A stretch of DNA of 64,000 bases from Acidobacteriota bacterium (GTDB lineage: Bacteria > Acidobacteriota > Terriglobia > Acidiferrales > UBA7541): contig JABCYZ010000032.1 of the NCBI GenBank assembly GCA_013289955.1, positions 1 through 64,000 on the forward strand. Reading direction: 5' to 3'. Positions 8,352 through 17,608 of this stretch are shown piece after piece. A model generated the notes under the pieces. It was given only the letters and a program-made list of their open reading frames with translations, did no database searches and was not told the origin of the DNA. Position 1 is the first letter of the stretch. Each line of letters begins with the position of its first letter. The translations under genes were made by a program, and so were the position numbers.

Positions 8352-11036
8352 TTAGGATGGTGGCCTGGAAAACCTGGCTTCGTCGACCGGAACGTTGTCC
8401 TCTACCTCGTAAATCTGGATCGTAGAACTGCTCGTTGGACCGGAAACGGTGATTCGGAAAGGCAGTCGAACGCCGTCGACATCTCGATAATCCGAATAAT
8501 CGATTTGCTCCGGATTAACGCCAAGTGCGGACTCTTTGTAGCGCACGACCCGCACCAGCAGGCGTGACTGCGCGTCGAAATAGAGCTTTGCAGCTGGCGC
8601 GGTCCCTTCAGCGCACAAGAGCACGTAGCTTTCGCGTTCGCCGATCTTTTCAGGATATTCGACATGCAGCCCGGAGTAATACTGCGGGATGTGCAATGGA
8701 AACTGCAGATCCGCATCCAGCCTGGCAGCGTCGAGATCGGCGCCGTGCAGATCGCGTGCTTGGCGCCCCGGAGTGCGGAACCAGGCTGCGTCGCCGTCAA
8801 AAACAGTGACGCTGTCACCCTTTACATAGTGTCGGACAACCGCCTGCTTGTTTGGGGCTTTTGAGAAGATTTCGAGGGCCGTGGACTGGCCGCGGAAGTT
8901 CTCCCTGCCCTTTACGATCCGGCTCGTCCTGCTCGCGATCGCCCTGGCGCCGCCGACGGCACCGACGTACTTTTCAAGTAATTCGGATGCTGTGGGCAAA
9001 TCCGTAGGAAGCTTCTGCGCTTCGGTGCTCCCGGCGCCGGCGTTTGCGCCTATTTCTCCGTCGACTATCGGCGTGTCCACCGGGCTCCGCGCACCGCGAT
9101 GGCAGGAGTAGCAGGTCACTTCGCGCTGGCCTTCGAAACTACTCTTGTTGATGGCGATCATCATTTGCATCATTTCGCGTGCAGCTTGTTTCGGCTTTTT
9201 GTCGTCTTTCTCGAAATGGTCCTCGACATGGCAGAAGTTGCAATCCACTCCGAGCGACGACGACATAAATTCCATCGAAGGCACCAACTGTTCGGCCGGA
9301 ATACCTTTAAGCATTCGGATGTTCTTGAAGACCTCTTCCGCCTTTTTTTGTGGGGTCTCTGCCGAAGGCTTCTGAGCGCCTTGGCGCCCATCGGCCGTTT
9401 CGTTCATGGCCGCTTTGATTCTGGCGGAGAGTTCAACGGCCTCGGCGGTCTTGCCCTGACTTCGATACAGTTCAATCAGCGTGCTGGCCGCTGGCAGATA
9501 TAGCGGATCGAGCGTGACGGCGCGCTCCAAATGGGTGATCGCGCGGTCCGCGTCTCCTTCCTCTATGTAAGGCGAAGCAGCTCCCGCTTCCGTGACCGGC
9601 GAATCGGGATCCAGCTGGAGCGCGCGTTCGAGGGCCAATTTCGCATCGGCTGTTTGTTTTCCGACAAGCAGGGCCTCGCCAATCCATTTGAAAAAGTCGC
9701 TGTCATTGGTGAACTGCCGCTGCACCTCCGTCAAGGTGCGGTAACCCTGGATGATGAAGGCCGAAGAGTGACGCTGCATGCCGACGTCGATGTAAGCGAT
9801 ACCGAGATTCCTTTTCTCCAGCTCGGGCGGCGGTTCCCGCCACGCGGCGATTCCGGCATCCGCCGAAAGATCGGCCTGGCCTGTCTCGGGGCGGCGCTGA
9901 ATCCGGTGATCTGTAAAAACTGTATGCCCCCCGTCTTCGGCATTCCGGCGGGGCATATGGCAGCTCAGGCAATCGGTGTCCCGGCCAGGATGTGCAGCAG
10001 GGAAGTTCGACGTGTGGCAAGTGAGGCATCGTGCGCGGTAATACTGCACGGTCTGAAGGGGCTTGTCGTGTGGGTTGTGGCAGGTGCCGCACCACAAGCG
10101 GCCGCCGCTGTTGCGGGCGCAGGCGCTCAGCGCAAGTTGCTCGACATGACTGATGACTTTGAAACTCCCGGCCGGCGCGCCTGGCGGCAGGGCATTGCGG
10201 TAAATCGTGAATGTGTCTTCCAATCGCTGCCCGGGGATAAAGTCGCTCAGCTTCTTGCCGGGGTTGGGGACGCGTGCAACTCCGAACAAATGACATTGCT
10301 CGCAGACGCTGTCGCGCGCGGCCGGCTCGAGCTTCGCCGGATTCACGATCGTGCCCGCTCGTGGATCCGTGAGGTGCCGTTCGACAGGGCCATGGCAAAG
10401 CTCGCACGTGATCGCCTCAGCGGCGAAAATCGGCGGCCGATATTGATTCAGAGTGCCCGCGATGTGAAGTGCGGTTCCCGAATGGCAGAGAACACATTCC
10501 TCGCTGACGGGGCGCGTGAAGTCCGGATCGGACACATTTTCGTAACCGGGGGCTAGGTCATAGGATTTGCGGCTGGTATAGAAAGCCACGGGCGACTGGA
10601 ACAGGTGCCCCCCGATGTCGACAAGGTACCCGCTGGCATGGTTTCCGGAGCCAACGACAAAGTCGACGCGATAGTCGCTGCTGTCGCCGCCATTTTCCCA
10701 ATGCTGCCAATACCCGGCCGGCGAAGAACGCATGGTGATCCTCGAGCCATGGGCGCTCACAGTGCCATCGGGCTCCTGACCGGCGCGCCGCAGTGAATGG
10801 GCCATGGCCGAGCGGGCATAGCCCTCAACCTCCCCGGGGTGGCAGAACATGCAGCGACTCGCGCCCGTCGGCGCGCGCCGCAGCGGTTCGGCGAGAACCG
10901 CCTTGTCTTGTGTGGGCGCCGCGCTGCTTGCGGATTGGCCTCGGCTGAAGGTTACGCCGCAGAGAAGAACCAGAAAAACAGACAGGCTTAAAGCGAGAAT
11001 TTGCGCCGCCCCTGTGAGCTGTGATCGCCGGACCAT
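8352..11036 (-). CDS. nine-CXXCH multiheme cytochrome c with TPR and LolA-like domains
   Basis: This 894-residue exported protein has a signal anchor (about residues 10-33). Seven heme-binding motifs follow at about residues 62-360: CMFCH, CVLCH, CELCH, CEQCH, CGTCH, CLTCH and CLSCH. TPR-like helices span about 420-560. At about 575-665 a domain typical of the photosynthetic-reaction-centre cytochrome subunit fold (FKNIRMLKGIPAEQL, MEFMSSSLGVDCNFCH, then CYSCHRG) supplies two more hemes. The last 200 residues (YVGAVGGARAI, VVRYKES, DYRDVDGVRLPFRI) look like a LolA-type beta half-barrel. A periplasmic or outer-membrane electron-transfer role is likely; the partner is unknown. It starts 33 nt after the LacI-family gene on the same strand and may be read through from it. 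Confidence 0.88.
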   Translation of the reverse strand: MVRRSQLTGAAQILALSLSVFLVLLCGVTFSRGQSASSAAPTQDKAVLAEPLRRAPTGASRCMFCHPGEVEGYARSAMAHSLRRAGQEPDGTVSAHGSRITMRSSPAGYWQHWENGGDSSDYRVDFVVGSGNHASGYLVDIGGHLFQSPVAFYTSRKSYDLAPGYENVSDPDFTRPVSEECVLCHSGTALHIAGTLNQYRPPIFAAEAITCELCHGPVERHLTDPRAGTIVNPAKLEPAARDSVCEQCHLFGVARVPNPGKKLSDFIPGQRLEDTFTIYRNALPPGAPAGSFKVISHVEQLALSACARNSGGRLWCGTCHNPHDKPLQTVQYYRARCLTCHTSNFPAAHPGRDTDCLSCHMPRRNAEDGGHTVFTDHRIQRRPETGQADLSADAGIAAWREPPPELEKRNLGIAYIDVGMQRHSSAFIIQGYRTLTEVQRQFTNDSDFFKWIGEALLVGKQTADAKLALERALQLDPDSPVTEAGAASPYIEEGDADRAITHLERAVTLDPLYLPAASTLIELYRSQGKTAEAVELSARIKAAMNETADGRQGAQKPSAETPQKKAEEVFKNIRMLKGIPAEQLVPSMEFMSSSLGVDCNFCHVEDHFEKDDKKPKQAAREMMQMMIAINKSSFEGQREVTCYSCHRGARSPVDTPIVDGEIGANAGAGSTEAQKLPTDLPTASELLEKYVGAVGGARAIASRTSRIVKGRENFRGQSTALEIFSKAPNKQAVVRHYVKGDSVTVFDGDAAWFRTPGRQARDLHGADLDAARLDADLQFPLHIPQYYSGLHVEYPEKIGERESYVLLCAEGTAPAAKLYFDAQSRLLVRVVRYKESALGVNPEQIDYSDYRDVDGVRLPFRITVSGPTSSSTIQIYEVEDNVPVDEARFSRPPS

Positions 11037-11069
11037 TCGGCGGGCCTTATCGCGGGGAGAAAGAGCTTT

Positions 11070-12143
11070 TCACTCTTTGCCTTCCGGCGCGAGCTGGGAG
11101 AGGCGCTTGGGCGTCGAACGCGTTCTAACCTGGTTGTTGTTTGGAGGAAACGTTGTCGAGTTGCGAAGAATCAACTGTGTCTTGAGGACAAATTCCGTTC
11201 CGTTTGGCGTGGGGGCTTCTCGCTTCACTTCCTTGAGCAGAGCGTTGAACGCCAGTGTCGCCAATTCCGCCTGCGACATCTGAATCGTGGTCAACGGCGG
11301 AATCATGAACTCTGCCAGCCGCGTGTCGTCGAATCCAATGACAGATAATTCCTGAGGCACGCTAATTCCCAGATCGAACGCTTGCCTCATCACGCCGATG
11401 GCGGTCATGTCATTCGAGCACATCAGAGCCGTGGGCTGCTCCCGGAGTTTGGAGAGATTCTGCAGTGCGAGTTTTCCACCCTCCAGCCGGTGATCGCCCT
11501 CGACGATAAGCTCCGGCCTCACTTGCAGGCCAATTTCCCGCATCGAAGCTTCGAAGGCGTCTCTCCGTGCGACTGCCGAGCGCAGCCGGAGGGGGCCCGT
11601 TACAAAACCGATGCGTTCATGCCGCATCGCGGCGAGGTGTTGCACCGCCTGGCGGATTCCATGCGCATAATCGACGCGGATATTGCTGACGCGCGGCGCC
11701 TTGGGACCCACGTCCACGAAAACGAGCGGCAAATTCCGAAATCGCAGATGTTCGAGGAGTTCGTCTTCCATTCCGAACGTAAGGATTGCGACGCCATCCA
11801 CGCGCCCCTCAATCATCCTGCGGACAGCGAGTTCCATTCGCTTCGGATCGTGAATCGTCGAGGTCAGAAGAATTTCGTAGTTTTGTTCGACGGCCAGCGT
11901 CTCGAAGGTCTGCACGATCTCGGGGAAGAAGGGGTTGGTGATTTCAGAAACGATTAACCCGAACACACGGCTCCGTCCGGAGACCAGTGCCCGGGCTTGG
12001 CGGTTGGGGTAGTATCCGAGCTCGGCGATAGCCTTCCAGACGCGTTTTGCCAATTGTGCATCGACTGTCGCGACTTGGTTGACCGTACGTGATACAGTGG
12101 CAGTTGATACTCTGGCTCGTCTGGCGACATCCCGAATGTCCAC
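11070..12143 (-). CDS. LacI-family transcriptional repressor
   Basis: The 357-residue protein begins with the LacI helix-turn-helix (VARRARVSTATVSRTVN) and hinge (GYYPNRQARALVSGRSRV). A periplasmic-binding-protein-like effector domain follows (FGLIVSEITNPFFPEIVQ; AVQHLAAMRHERIGFVTGP; ALMCSNDMTAIGVM; VIGFDDTRLAEFMIPPLTT). The start is a GTG preceded by AGAGGA. It is transcribed divergently from galM-araD-isomerase-araB, and a perfect LacI-type palindrome lies in the shared intergenic region. I infer that it represses the arabinose regulon described in the findings, with L-arabinose or a derivative as inducer; the ligand is not visible from sequence. Confidence 0.93.
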   Translation of the reverse strand: MDIRDVARRARVSTATVSRTVNQVATVDAQLAKRVWKAIAELGYYPNRQARALVSGRSRVFGLIVSEITNPFFPEIVQTFETLAVEQNYEILLTSTIHDPKRMELAVRRMIEGRVDGVAILTFGMEDELLEHLRFRNLPLVFVDVGPKAPRVSNIRVDYAHGIRQAVQHLAAMRHERIGFVTGPLRLRSAVARRDAFEASMREIGLQVRPELIVEGDHRLEGGKLALQNLSKLREQPTALMCSNDMTAIGVMRQAFDLGISVPQELSVIGFDDTRLAEFMIPPLTTIQMSQAELATLAFNALLKEVKREAPTPNGTEFVLKTQLILRNSTTFPPNNNQVRTRSTPKRLSQLAPEGKE

Positions 12144-12180
12144 GGGTCCTCTTTTGCCCTCAGCAAAGGTTGTCAGTTAC

Positions 12181-12208
12181 AGTATACGCTATCCCAAACA
12201 TGTGACAA
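12181..12208 (-). promoter_or_regulatory. probable promoter of the LacI gene within an inverted repeat
   Basis: On the minus strand TTGTCA (plus 12203-12208) and TATACT (plus 12181-12186) are separated by 16 bp and point at the LacI gene 38 nt downstream. The promoter is bracketed by an 8-bp perfect inverted repeat, GGTTGTCA at 12168-12175 and TGACAACC at 12203-12210, which might be an additional regulatory dyad. Confidence 0.6.
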
Positions 12209-12361
12209 CCGATGTCCCAGCGCGGGAGCCTGCGGTGCGAATTCCTAACCAAGAATCCAGCCTTGTTCCCACAGTGCCATCGAAGCAAAGGAGGAGTTTC
12301 AAGATGGCGGCGGAACGCGGAACAAAAGGGCAAAGGCCCTTGCAAAGCCAGCACCGCCATG

Positions 12362-12373
12362 GTAAACGTTTAC
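12362..12373. promoter_or_regulatory. LacI-type operator O1 upstream of galM operon
   Basis: GTAAACGTTTAC is a perfect 12-bp palindrome with the AAACGTTT core typical of LacI-family operators (compare PurR sites). It lies 51 nt upstream of the galM start and about 220 nt from the divergent LacI gene. A weak TTGCAA box 17 nt upstream suggests that it overlaps a -10 region. Confidence 0.85.
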
Positions 12374-12424
12374 TTAACTTGCCCGGTAATCTCGGTGCTC
12401 TCAGGTGCTTCTAGGGGACGACTC

Positions 12425-13573
12425 ATGAGCAGACTTCCTGTGATTCTTTCCGTCTTTTGCCATTGGGCATTGTTTACGATCCCTTTCTACGCCACGGCAG
12501 CAGAGCACAAGATCGAGGTTTCAGATTTTGGGAAAACCAGTGACGGCGCCTCTGTCTCCCGGTACGTTCTGATCAATCGGCAAGGCGTCGAGGCGGTCGT
12601 CATCACGTACGGAGCCACTCTGGTTTCGCTGAAGGTTCCCGATCGTGCTGGCAAATCGGCCGATGTAGTTCTCGGATACGATACCCTCGAAGGGTACGAG
12701 CAGGGCAAATCCTATTTTGGAGGCACCATCGGTCGGTACGGGAACCGGATCGCACACGGTGAGTTTACGCTGGACGGAACGACCTTTCATCTTCCTAAAA
12801 ACGATGGGCCCAACAGTTTGCATGGTGGCACGGTCGGATTTAACAAAAGAATTTGGGCGGGCGTGGATCGTTCGCGTGCGGATGCCGAAGTCCTTGAGTT
12901 GAGCTACACTAGCGCCGCTGGCGAAGAAGGCTACCCCGGTACACTAAAGGTGAAAGTCACCTACACGCTGCCTGCGGAAGCCAATGAATTGCGCATCGAT
13001 TACACGGCGACGACTGACAAAGACACGGTCATCAATCTAACGAATCACAGTTATTTCAATTTATCCGGCGACGCCAGCAGGGAGATTGTGGATCATCAGT
13101 TGCTCCTTCGGGCGCAGCAATTTACGCCAGTGGATGCGACTCTGATACCGACCGGAGAATTGCGTGCGGTTCGCGGCACGCCATTCGATTTTACAAAACC
13201 GGCAGCTATCGGGGAGCGCATCCATCAGGACGATGAACAACTGAAGTTCGGGAAGGGTTACGACCATAACTGGGCGCTCGAAAGAACGAAGAAAGTCGGG
13301 CTCGAACTTGCCGCTGAGGTATTAGAACCCACCAGCGGGCGAGTCCTGGAAGTACTCACAACGGAACCGGGGATTCAGTTTTACAGCGGTAATTTCTTGG
13401 ACGGCACGGCAAAGGGCAAGGGCGGCCAATTGTATGCCCATCGAACCGGACTTTGCCTGGAGACGCAGCATTTCCCGGATTCGCCGAACCATCCGGGTTT
13501 TCCGTCCACGGTCTTGAAACCGGGAGAAACCTATCGGTCGTCGACAGTTTTGCGATTTTCCACGCGGAAATAA
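12425..13573 (+). CDS. galM: secreted aldose 1-epimerase (mutarotase)
   Basis: The 382-residue enzyme has a signal-like N-terminus (MSRLPVILSVFCHWALFTIPFYATAAE) followed by a GalM fold. Landmarks are YFGGTIGRYGNRIAHGEF, the NHSYFNLSG motif with the catalytic His, GKGYDHNWAL, and near the C-terminus YSGNFLDG and GLCLETQHFPDSPN with the catalytic Glu. It interconverts alpha and beta anomers of free sugars, here presumably L-arabinose or galactose released outside the cytoplasm. The start is placed at the ATG just before the signal peptide; the frame is open further upstream, but that part crosses the operator. It heads the arabinose operon, 25 nt before araD. Confidence 0.92.
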   Translation: MSRLPVILSVFCHWALFTIPFYATAAEHKIEVSDFGKTSDGASVSRYVLINRQGVEAVVITYGATLVSLKVPDRAGKSADVVLGYDTLEGYEQGKSYFGGTIGRYGNRIAHGEFTLDGTTFHLPKNDGPNSLHGGTVGFNKRIWAGVDRSRADAEVLELSYTSAAGEEGYPGTLKVKVTYTLPAEANELRIDYTATTDKDTVINLTNHSYFNLSGDASREIVDHQLLLRAQQFTPVDATLIPTGELRAVRGTPFDFTKPAAIGERIHQDDEQLKFGKGYDHNWALERTKKVGLELAAEVLEPTSGRVLEVLTTEPGIQFYSGNFLDGTAKGKGGQLYAHRTGLCLETQHFPDSPNHPGFPSTVLKPGETYRSSTVLRFSTRK

Positions 13574-13598
13574 CGTGACGGTATAGAGTCGAGGGCGA

Positions 13599-14303
13599 AT
13601 GCGGTTAGCGAAACTACGAGAACAGGTCCTGGAAGCCAATCTGGACTTGGTCCGCAGAGGTTTGGTCCTTTCCACCTTCGGCAATGCCAGCGGCATTGCG
13701 CGCAAAGAAGGTTTGATCGTCATCAAGCCCAGCGGCGTTCCCTACGACCGGATGAAATCGAAGGATCTCGTCGTTACGGATCTGCAAGGCCAGGTGGTCG
13801 AGGGGAAGTTGCGGCCTTCTTCGGATCTTCCCACGCATGCTGCCCTGTACCGGGCCCTCCCCGCCATCGGCGGAATCGCGCATACGCATTCCGAGTACGC
13901 CACGGCCTGGGCGCAGGCTCAGAAACCAATTCCGTGCCTGGGTACCACGCACGCCGACTATTTTCACGGCGCGATTCCACTGACCGAAGTGATGTCAGAC
14001 ACCGAAATCGGCGGCGAGTACGAGGCAAATACGGGGGCAGTGATCCTCCGCGCATTCCAAGGGCTGGATCCACTGGCGATTCCGGCAGTGCTCGTCAGAA
14101 ACCATGGGCCCTTCGCTTGGGGCGCTGACCCGCGAGAAGCGGCGGAGAATGCATGGATGCTGGAGGCCGCCGCGCGCATGGCGTATTTGACCATGGCCGT
14201 AAACGCGGATGCGACCGCGCTCGGCAAAACGCTTCATGACCGGCATTTTCTGAGGAAGCACGGCAAGAAAGCCTATTATGGGCAGAAGAAAAGTAAACAC
14301 TGA
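13599..14303 (+). CDS. araD: L-ribulose-5-phosphate 4-epimerase
   Basis: The 234-residue protein closely follows E. coli AraD from memory: LREQVLEANLDLVRRGLV, TFGNASGIAR, GLIVIKPSGVPYDRMKSKDL, SSDLPTHAALYRALP, IAHTHSEYATAWAQA, TTHADYFHGAIP, NHGPFAWG and the tail LRKHGKKAYYGQ. Zinc-binding histidines (HTH and the later NHG) and active-site residues are in place. It converts L-ribulose 5-phosphate to D-xylulose 5-phosphate, the last step of bacterial L-arabinose catabolism. It sits between galM and the isomerase-family gene with short gaps, so co-transcription is very likely. Confidence 0.95.
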   Translation: MRLAKLREQVLEANLDLVRRGLVLSTFGNASGIARKEGLIVIKPSGVPYDRMKSKDLVVTDLQGQVVEGKLRPSSDLPTHAALYRALPAIGGIAHTHSEYATAWAQAQKPIPCLGTTHADYFHGAIPLTEVMSDTEIGGEYEANTGAVILRAFQGLDPLAIPAVLVRNHGPFAWGADPREAAENAWMLEAAARMAYLTMAVNADATALGKTLHDRHFLRKHGKKAYYGQKKSKH

Positions 14304-14367
14304 TTTGCTTTTTCGCTGAGACATAACGAGTGATTTGAACACGTTTGAGAAAGCGACCTAAGGGACC

Positions 14368-15786
14368 ATGGCCAACAAGAGAAAAATGACGATGGGAGTG
14401 ATCGTGGGAAACCGGGGATTCTTCCCGGCTCATCTTGCGAAGACCGGGCGGGAAGAGATGACCCGGGTCCTCGAACGAGCGGGCATCGATGTGGTGGTAC
14501 TCGGTCCCGAGCAGAGCAAACATGGAGCGGTGGAAACCTATGAAGAGGCAAAGCGCTGCGCGGAGTTGTTCAAATCGAAAGGCGATGCGATCGACGGCGT
14601 GATTGTGACGCTGCCGAATTTCGGAGATGAGCGCGCGATCGCGGATACGTTGCGATTGGCCCGCCTCAATGTTCCTGTTTTGGTTCAGGCAACGCCGGAC
14701 ACGCAGTCAAAAATGACCATCACGGACCGGCGCGACAGCTTTTGCGGCAAGATGTCCGCCTGCAACAATTTGACGCAGTACGGCATCCCTTATTCGCTCA
14801 CCACGCTGCACACCGAAACACCGGATTCCGAGGAGTTTCAGAAAGATCTCGAATGGTTCGCGGGAGTTTGCCGCGTTGTGAAAGGGCTGCGCAACCTGCG
14901 TATCGGCGCATTGGGGGCGCGGCCGACGGCGTTCAACACCGTGCGCTACAGCGAGAAGCTGCTGGAGAACAGCGGCATTTCGGTCGAGACGCTCGATCTT
15001 TCCGAAGTACTCGGCCGCATTGAGCGGATGCAGGATACAAACGAAGCGGCAGTGCAAAAGCTCGAATCCATCCAGAAATATGTGACGACTACGGATATTC
15101 CGCGGGCTGCGCTGCTGAAGATGGCCAAGTTAGGCGTGGTGATCGATCAGTGGATGAAAGCCACCGACGTGCAGATCAGCGCGGTGCAATGTTGGACTTC
15201 GCTCGAAGAAAACCTCGGAGTCGTGCCCTGTACGGTGATGAGCATGATGAGCGACTCGCTGCTTTCGAGCGCTTGCGAAGTGGATGTGTGCGGCGTACTG
15301 GGCATGCACGCTTTGCAGCTGGCTTCGGAATCGCCAAGCGCACTGCTCGATTGGAACAACAATTACGGAAACGATCCGAATAAGGCGGTGTGCTTCCATT
15401 GCAGCAATCTGCCGAAGCATTTCTTCAAAGACGTCAAAATGGACTACCAGGCAATCATCGCAGGGACGGTTGGAAAAGAGAATACGTTTGGAACATGCGT
15501 AGGACAGGTAAAGCCGGGAGCAATGTGCTTCGCGCGTTTTTCGACGGACGACTTCGCCGGCAGAATCCGCGGTTATACCGGCAGCGGCCGGTTCACGGAC
15601 GATCCCCTGGAAACGTTTGGCGGCGCTGGAGTCGTCGAAATTCCAGGCCTGCAGAAACTGCTGCGCTACATCTGCGAAAACGGTTTCGAGCATCACGTGG
15701 CTGCTAACTTTTCTTCCGTCGCTCCCGCCGTGCATGAAGCCGCCAAGCGTTACCTCGGCTGGGATATGTACGCCCACGCGGGTTAA
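14368..15786 (+). CDS. L-fucose/L-arabinose isomerase-family protein
   Basis: The 472-residue protein belongs to the FucI/AraA-fold superfamily (COG2407-type): MGVIVGNRGFFPAHLAKTGR, GVIVTLPNFGDERAIADTLR, PVLVQATPD, IGALGARPTAFNTVRYSEKL, CEVDVCGVLGMHALQLAS, WNNNYG and VCFHCSNLPKHFF. It is not a classical AraA by sequence style. Since the operon has araD and araB but no standard araA, I infer that this enzyme performs the L-arabinose to L-ribulose step. L-fucose or another substrate remains possible. The ATG lies 64 nt after araD and 45 nt before araB. Likely metal-binding Glu/Asp/His residues cannot be assigned with certainty by eye. Confidence 0.85.
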   Translation: MANKRKMTMGVIVGNRGFFPAHLAKTGREEMTRVLERAGIDVVVLGPEQSKHGAVETYEEAKRCAELFKSKGDAIDGVIVTLPNFGDERAIADTLRLARLNVPVLVQATPDTQSKMTITDRRDSFCGKMSACNNLTQYGIPYSLTTLHTETPDSEEFQKDLEWFAGVCRVVKGLRNLRIGALGARPTAFNTVRYSEKLLENSGISVETLDLSEVLGRIERMQDTNEAAVQKLESIQKYVTTTDIPRAALLKMAKLGVVIDQWMKATDVQISAVQCWTSLEENLGVVPCTVMSMMSDSLLSSACEVDVCGVLGMHALQLASESPSALLDWNNNYGNDPNKAVCFHCSNLPKHFFKDVKMDYQAIIAGTVGKENTFGTCVGQVKPGAMCFARFSTDDFAGRIRGYTGSGRFTDDPLETFGGAGVVEIPGLQKLLRYICENGFEHHVAANFSSVAPAVHEAAKRYLGWDMYAHAG

Positions 15787-15831
15787 TGGTTTATTTGAAC
15801 CGGTTCTTTGTACGGAGCGAGTCGAAATCCC

Positions 15832-17403
15832 ATGGCCATCGTGGCTGGCGTTGATTTTGGAACCCTGAGCGTTCGCGTTTCCATTGTGGACAGCGAACGA
15901 GGTTTGCTCGCAACCGCGCTTGCCGAGTATCCGCTGCACCGCAAACGTGAGGATCCGGAATACGCCACGCAATCGCACGACGAGCAGATGCGTGCTTTGG
16001 CTAGCGCGACCCGTGAGGCGGTACGAAAAGCGGGCGTTGCCCGGGATCAGGTGCAAGCGCTGGCAATCGACACGACCGGTTCTTCCGTCATTCCCGTTGG
16101 CAAAGACCTGGAACCGCTCGACGAATATTATCTTTGGTGCGATCACCGTGCCAAAAGGGAAGCCGCGGAGATCACCGAAGCGGCGCACCGCGAAAACCTT
16201 GCGGCTATCCAGTGGTCGGGCGGAGTGTATTCGTCGGAGTGGGGCTTCTCGAAACTGCTGCATTGGCTGCGCCACAATCCAGAAAAGCGCGCACACTTTG
16301 TTTCCGCCTTCGAGCATTGCGACATGGCGGCGGCCACGCTTTCCGGAATCACCGATGCGCGCAAGGTAAAGCGCAGCGTCTGCGCCATGGGTCACAAGTG
16401 GCTGTGGAATCCGGATTTAGGCGGCCTGCCTCCGGAAGAGTTTCTCGTCAAAGTCGATCCATTGTTTGCGGGCGTTCGGGAAAAACTTCAGGGTGAGTAT
16501 CTTACCTCCGACCATATCGCCGGGCGACTCTCCGCTCCCTGGGCGGAAAAGCTCGGACTGAGAGCCGGCATCCCGATTCCGGTCGGCGCATTCGACGCGC
16601 ATTGGGATGCGATCGGGGCGGGTTGCCGGACCGAGGACATGGTAAATGTCGTCGGGACTTCGACCTGCATCATTGGCATCACGCCGTCGGTGAACCTGGT
16701 TCCGGGTGTTTGCGGAGTTGTACAGGGCAGTGTGCATCCGCTGCGAACCGGAATTGAAGCCGGCCTTTCGGCGGTCGGAGACATTTTCAGCGCCATTGCC
16801 ACTCGCGCCGGAACCGATGTGGCGACGCTGAGCCAGGGGCTTGAGAAGTACCGGCCCGGGCAGACCGGCCTTTTGCGCATGACCTGGGATAACGGCGACC
16901 GGACCGTTTTGGTGAACCCGAATCTGCGCGGAATGACGCTCGGTTGGAACTTGCAGAACACCGCTCAGGACGAACTCTTCGCGGCGATCGAAGGCACTGC
17001 ATTCCATACGCGAATCATTCTCGACCGCATGGCGGAACATGGCGTGAACATCAAGCGCGTGATCAATGCGGGCGGCATTCCGCAGAAAAACAGCGTGCTC
17101 AATCAGATTTATGCGAACGTGCTGGGGCGGCCGGTGCTGGTGCCGAGCAAAAGCGTCACGAGTCTGGGGTCCGCGATATTTGCCTTTCTCGCCGCCGGGA
17201 CATTCAAGACGGTGGAAGAGGCGCAGGATAAAATATGTCCAGGGCATACCGTGTTTACGGCCGAGCCTGCGGCGCAGAAGGTCTACAATTCGCTGTACGC
17301 GCTGTATCACCGCCTCTACTTTGCGTTTGGTCAGCCGGGTATCGGGAAATTCGGCGACGTCCTGCCCACGTTGATCACCGTGGCCGAGAAGGCGAACGCC
17401 TAA
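15832..17403 (+). CDS. araB: ribulokinase (FGGY family)
   Basis: The 523-residue kinase shows the FGGY two-domain pattern: VAGVDFGTLSVRVSIVD at the N-terminus, LAIDTTGSSVIPVG, YYLWCDHRAKREAAEI, GGVYSSEWGFSKLLHWLR, IPVGAFDAHWDAIGAG with the catalytic Asp, VNVVGTSTCIIGI, and C-terminal RVINAGGIPQKNSVLNQIYANVLG and SLGSAIFAFLAAG. These are features of bacterial ribulokinases. It phosphorylates L-ribulose, completing an isomerase-AraB-AraD pathway with its neighbours. I use the ATG beginning MAIVAGVDFG; the frame is open 24 nt further upstream. It is the last gene of the operon, converging on the first GH127 gene. Confidence 0.95.
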   Translation: MAIVAGVDFGTLSVRVSIVDSERGLLATALAEYPLHRKREDPEYATQSHDEQMRALASATREAVRKAGVARDQVQALAIDTTGSSVIPVGKDLEPLDEYYLWCDHRAKREAAEITEAAHRENLAAIQWSGGVYSSEWGFSKLLHWLRHNPEKRAHFVSAFEHCDMAAATLSGITDARKVKRSVCAMGHKWLWNPDLGGLPPEEFLVKVDPLFAGVREKLQGEYLTSDHIAGRLSAPWAEKLGLRAGIPIPVGAFDAHWDAIGAGCRTEDMVNVVGTSTCIIGITPSVNLVPGVCGVVQGSVHPLRTGIEAGLSAVGDIFSAIATRAGTDVATLSQGLEKYRPGQTGLLRMTWDNGDRTVLVNPNLRGMTLGWNLQNTAQDELFAAIEGTAFHTRIILDRMAEHGVNIKRVINAGGIPQKNSVLNQIYANVLGRPVLVPSKSVTSLGSAIFAFLAAGTFKTVEEAQDKICPGHTVFTAEPAAQKVYNSLYALYHRLYFAFGQPGIGKFGDVLPTLITVAEKANA

Positions 17404-17608
17404 GGTTGAGGTTTGTCTCTGGGCCTGCGGCACTCGGGCCAGTCCCGATCCCTGGCAATCCATCCCTCCACTCCAATGTGAGTTCAGACGCCGGATCGTC
17501 TTGCTGGCCTTCTAACCCCCGCCCGGGACATCCAGAGAATCAAACGCCGCTTTTTGTCGAGGAGAAAAGGTCAGTCGTGAGGGACTGGAAACACTGGCGG
17601 CCTCGAGT

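Noticed and set aside
15608..15621. An AAACGTTT core inside the isomerase gene
   Set aside because: The flanks do not match the operator consensus and it lies well inside coding sequence. One chance 8-mer is expected in a window of this size.
15130..16395. A 421-codon minus-strand frame across the isomerase and ribulokinase genes
   Set aside because: It covers two clearly recognised plus-strand enzymes and shows no domain of its own.
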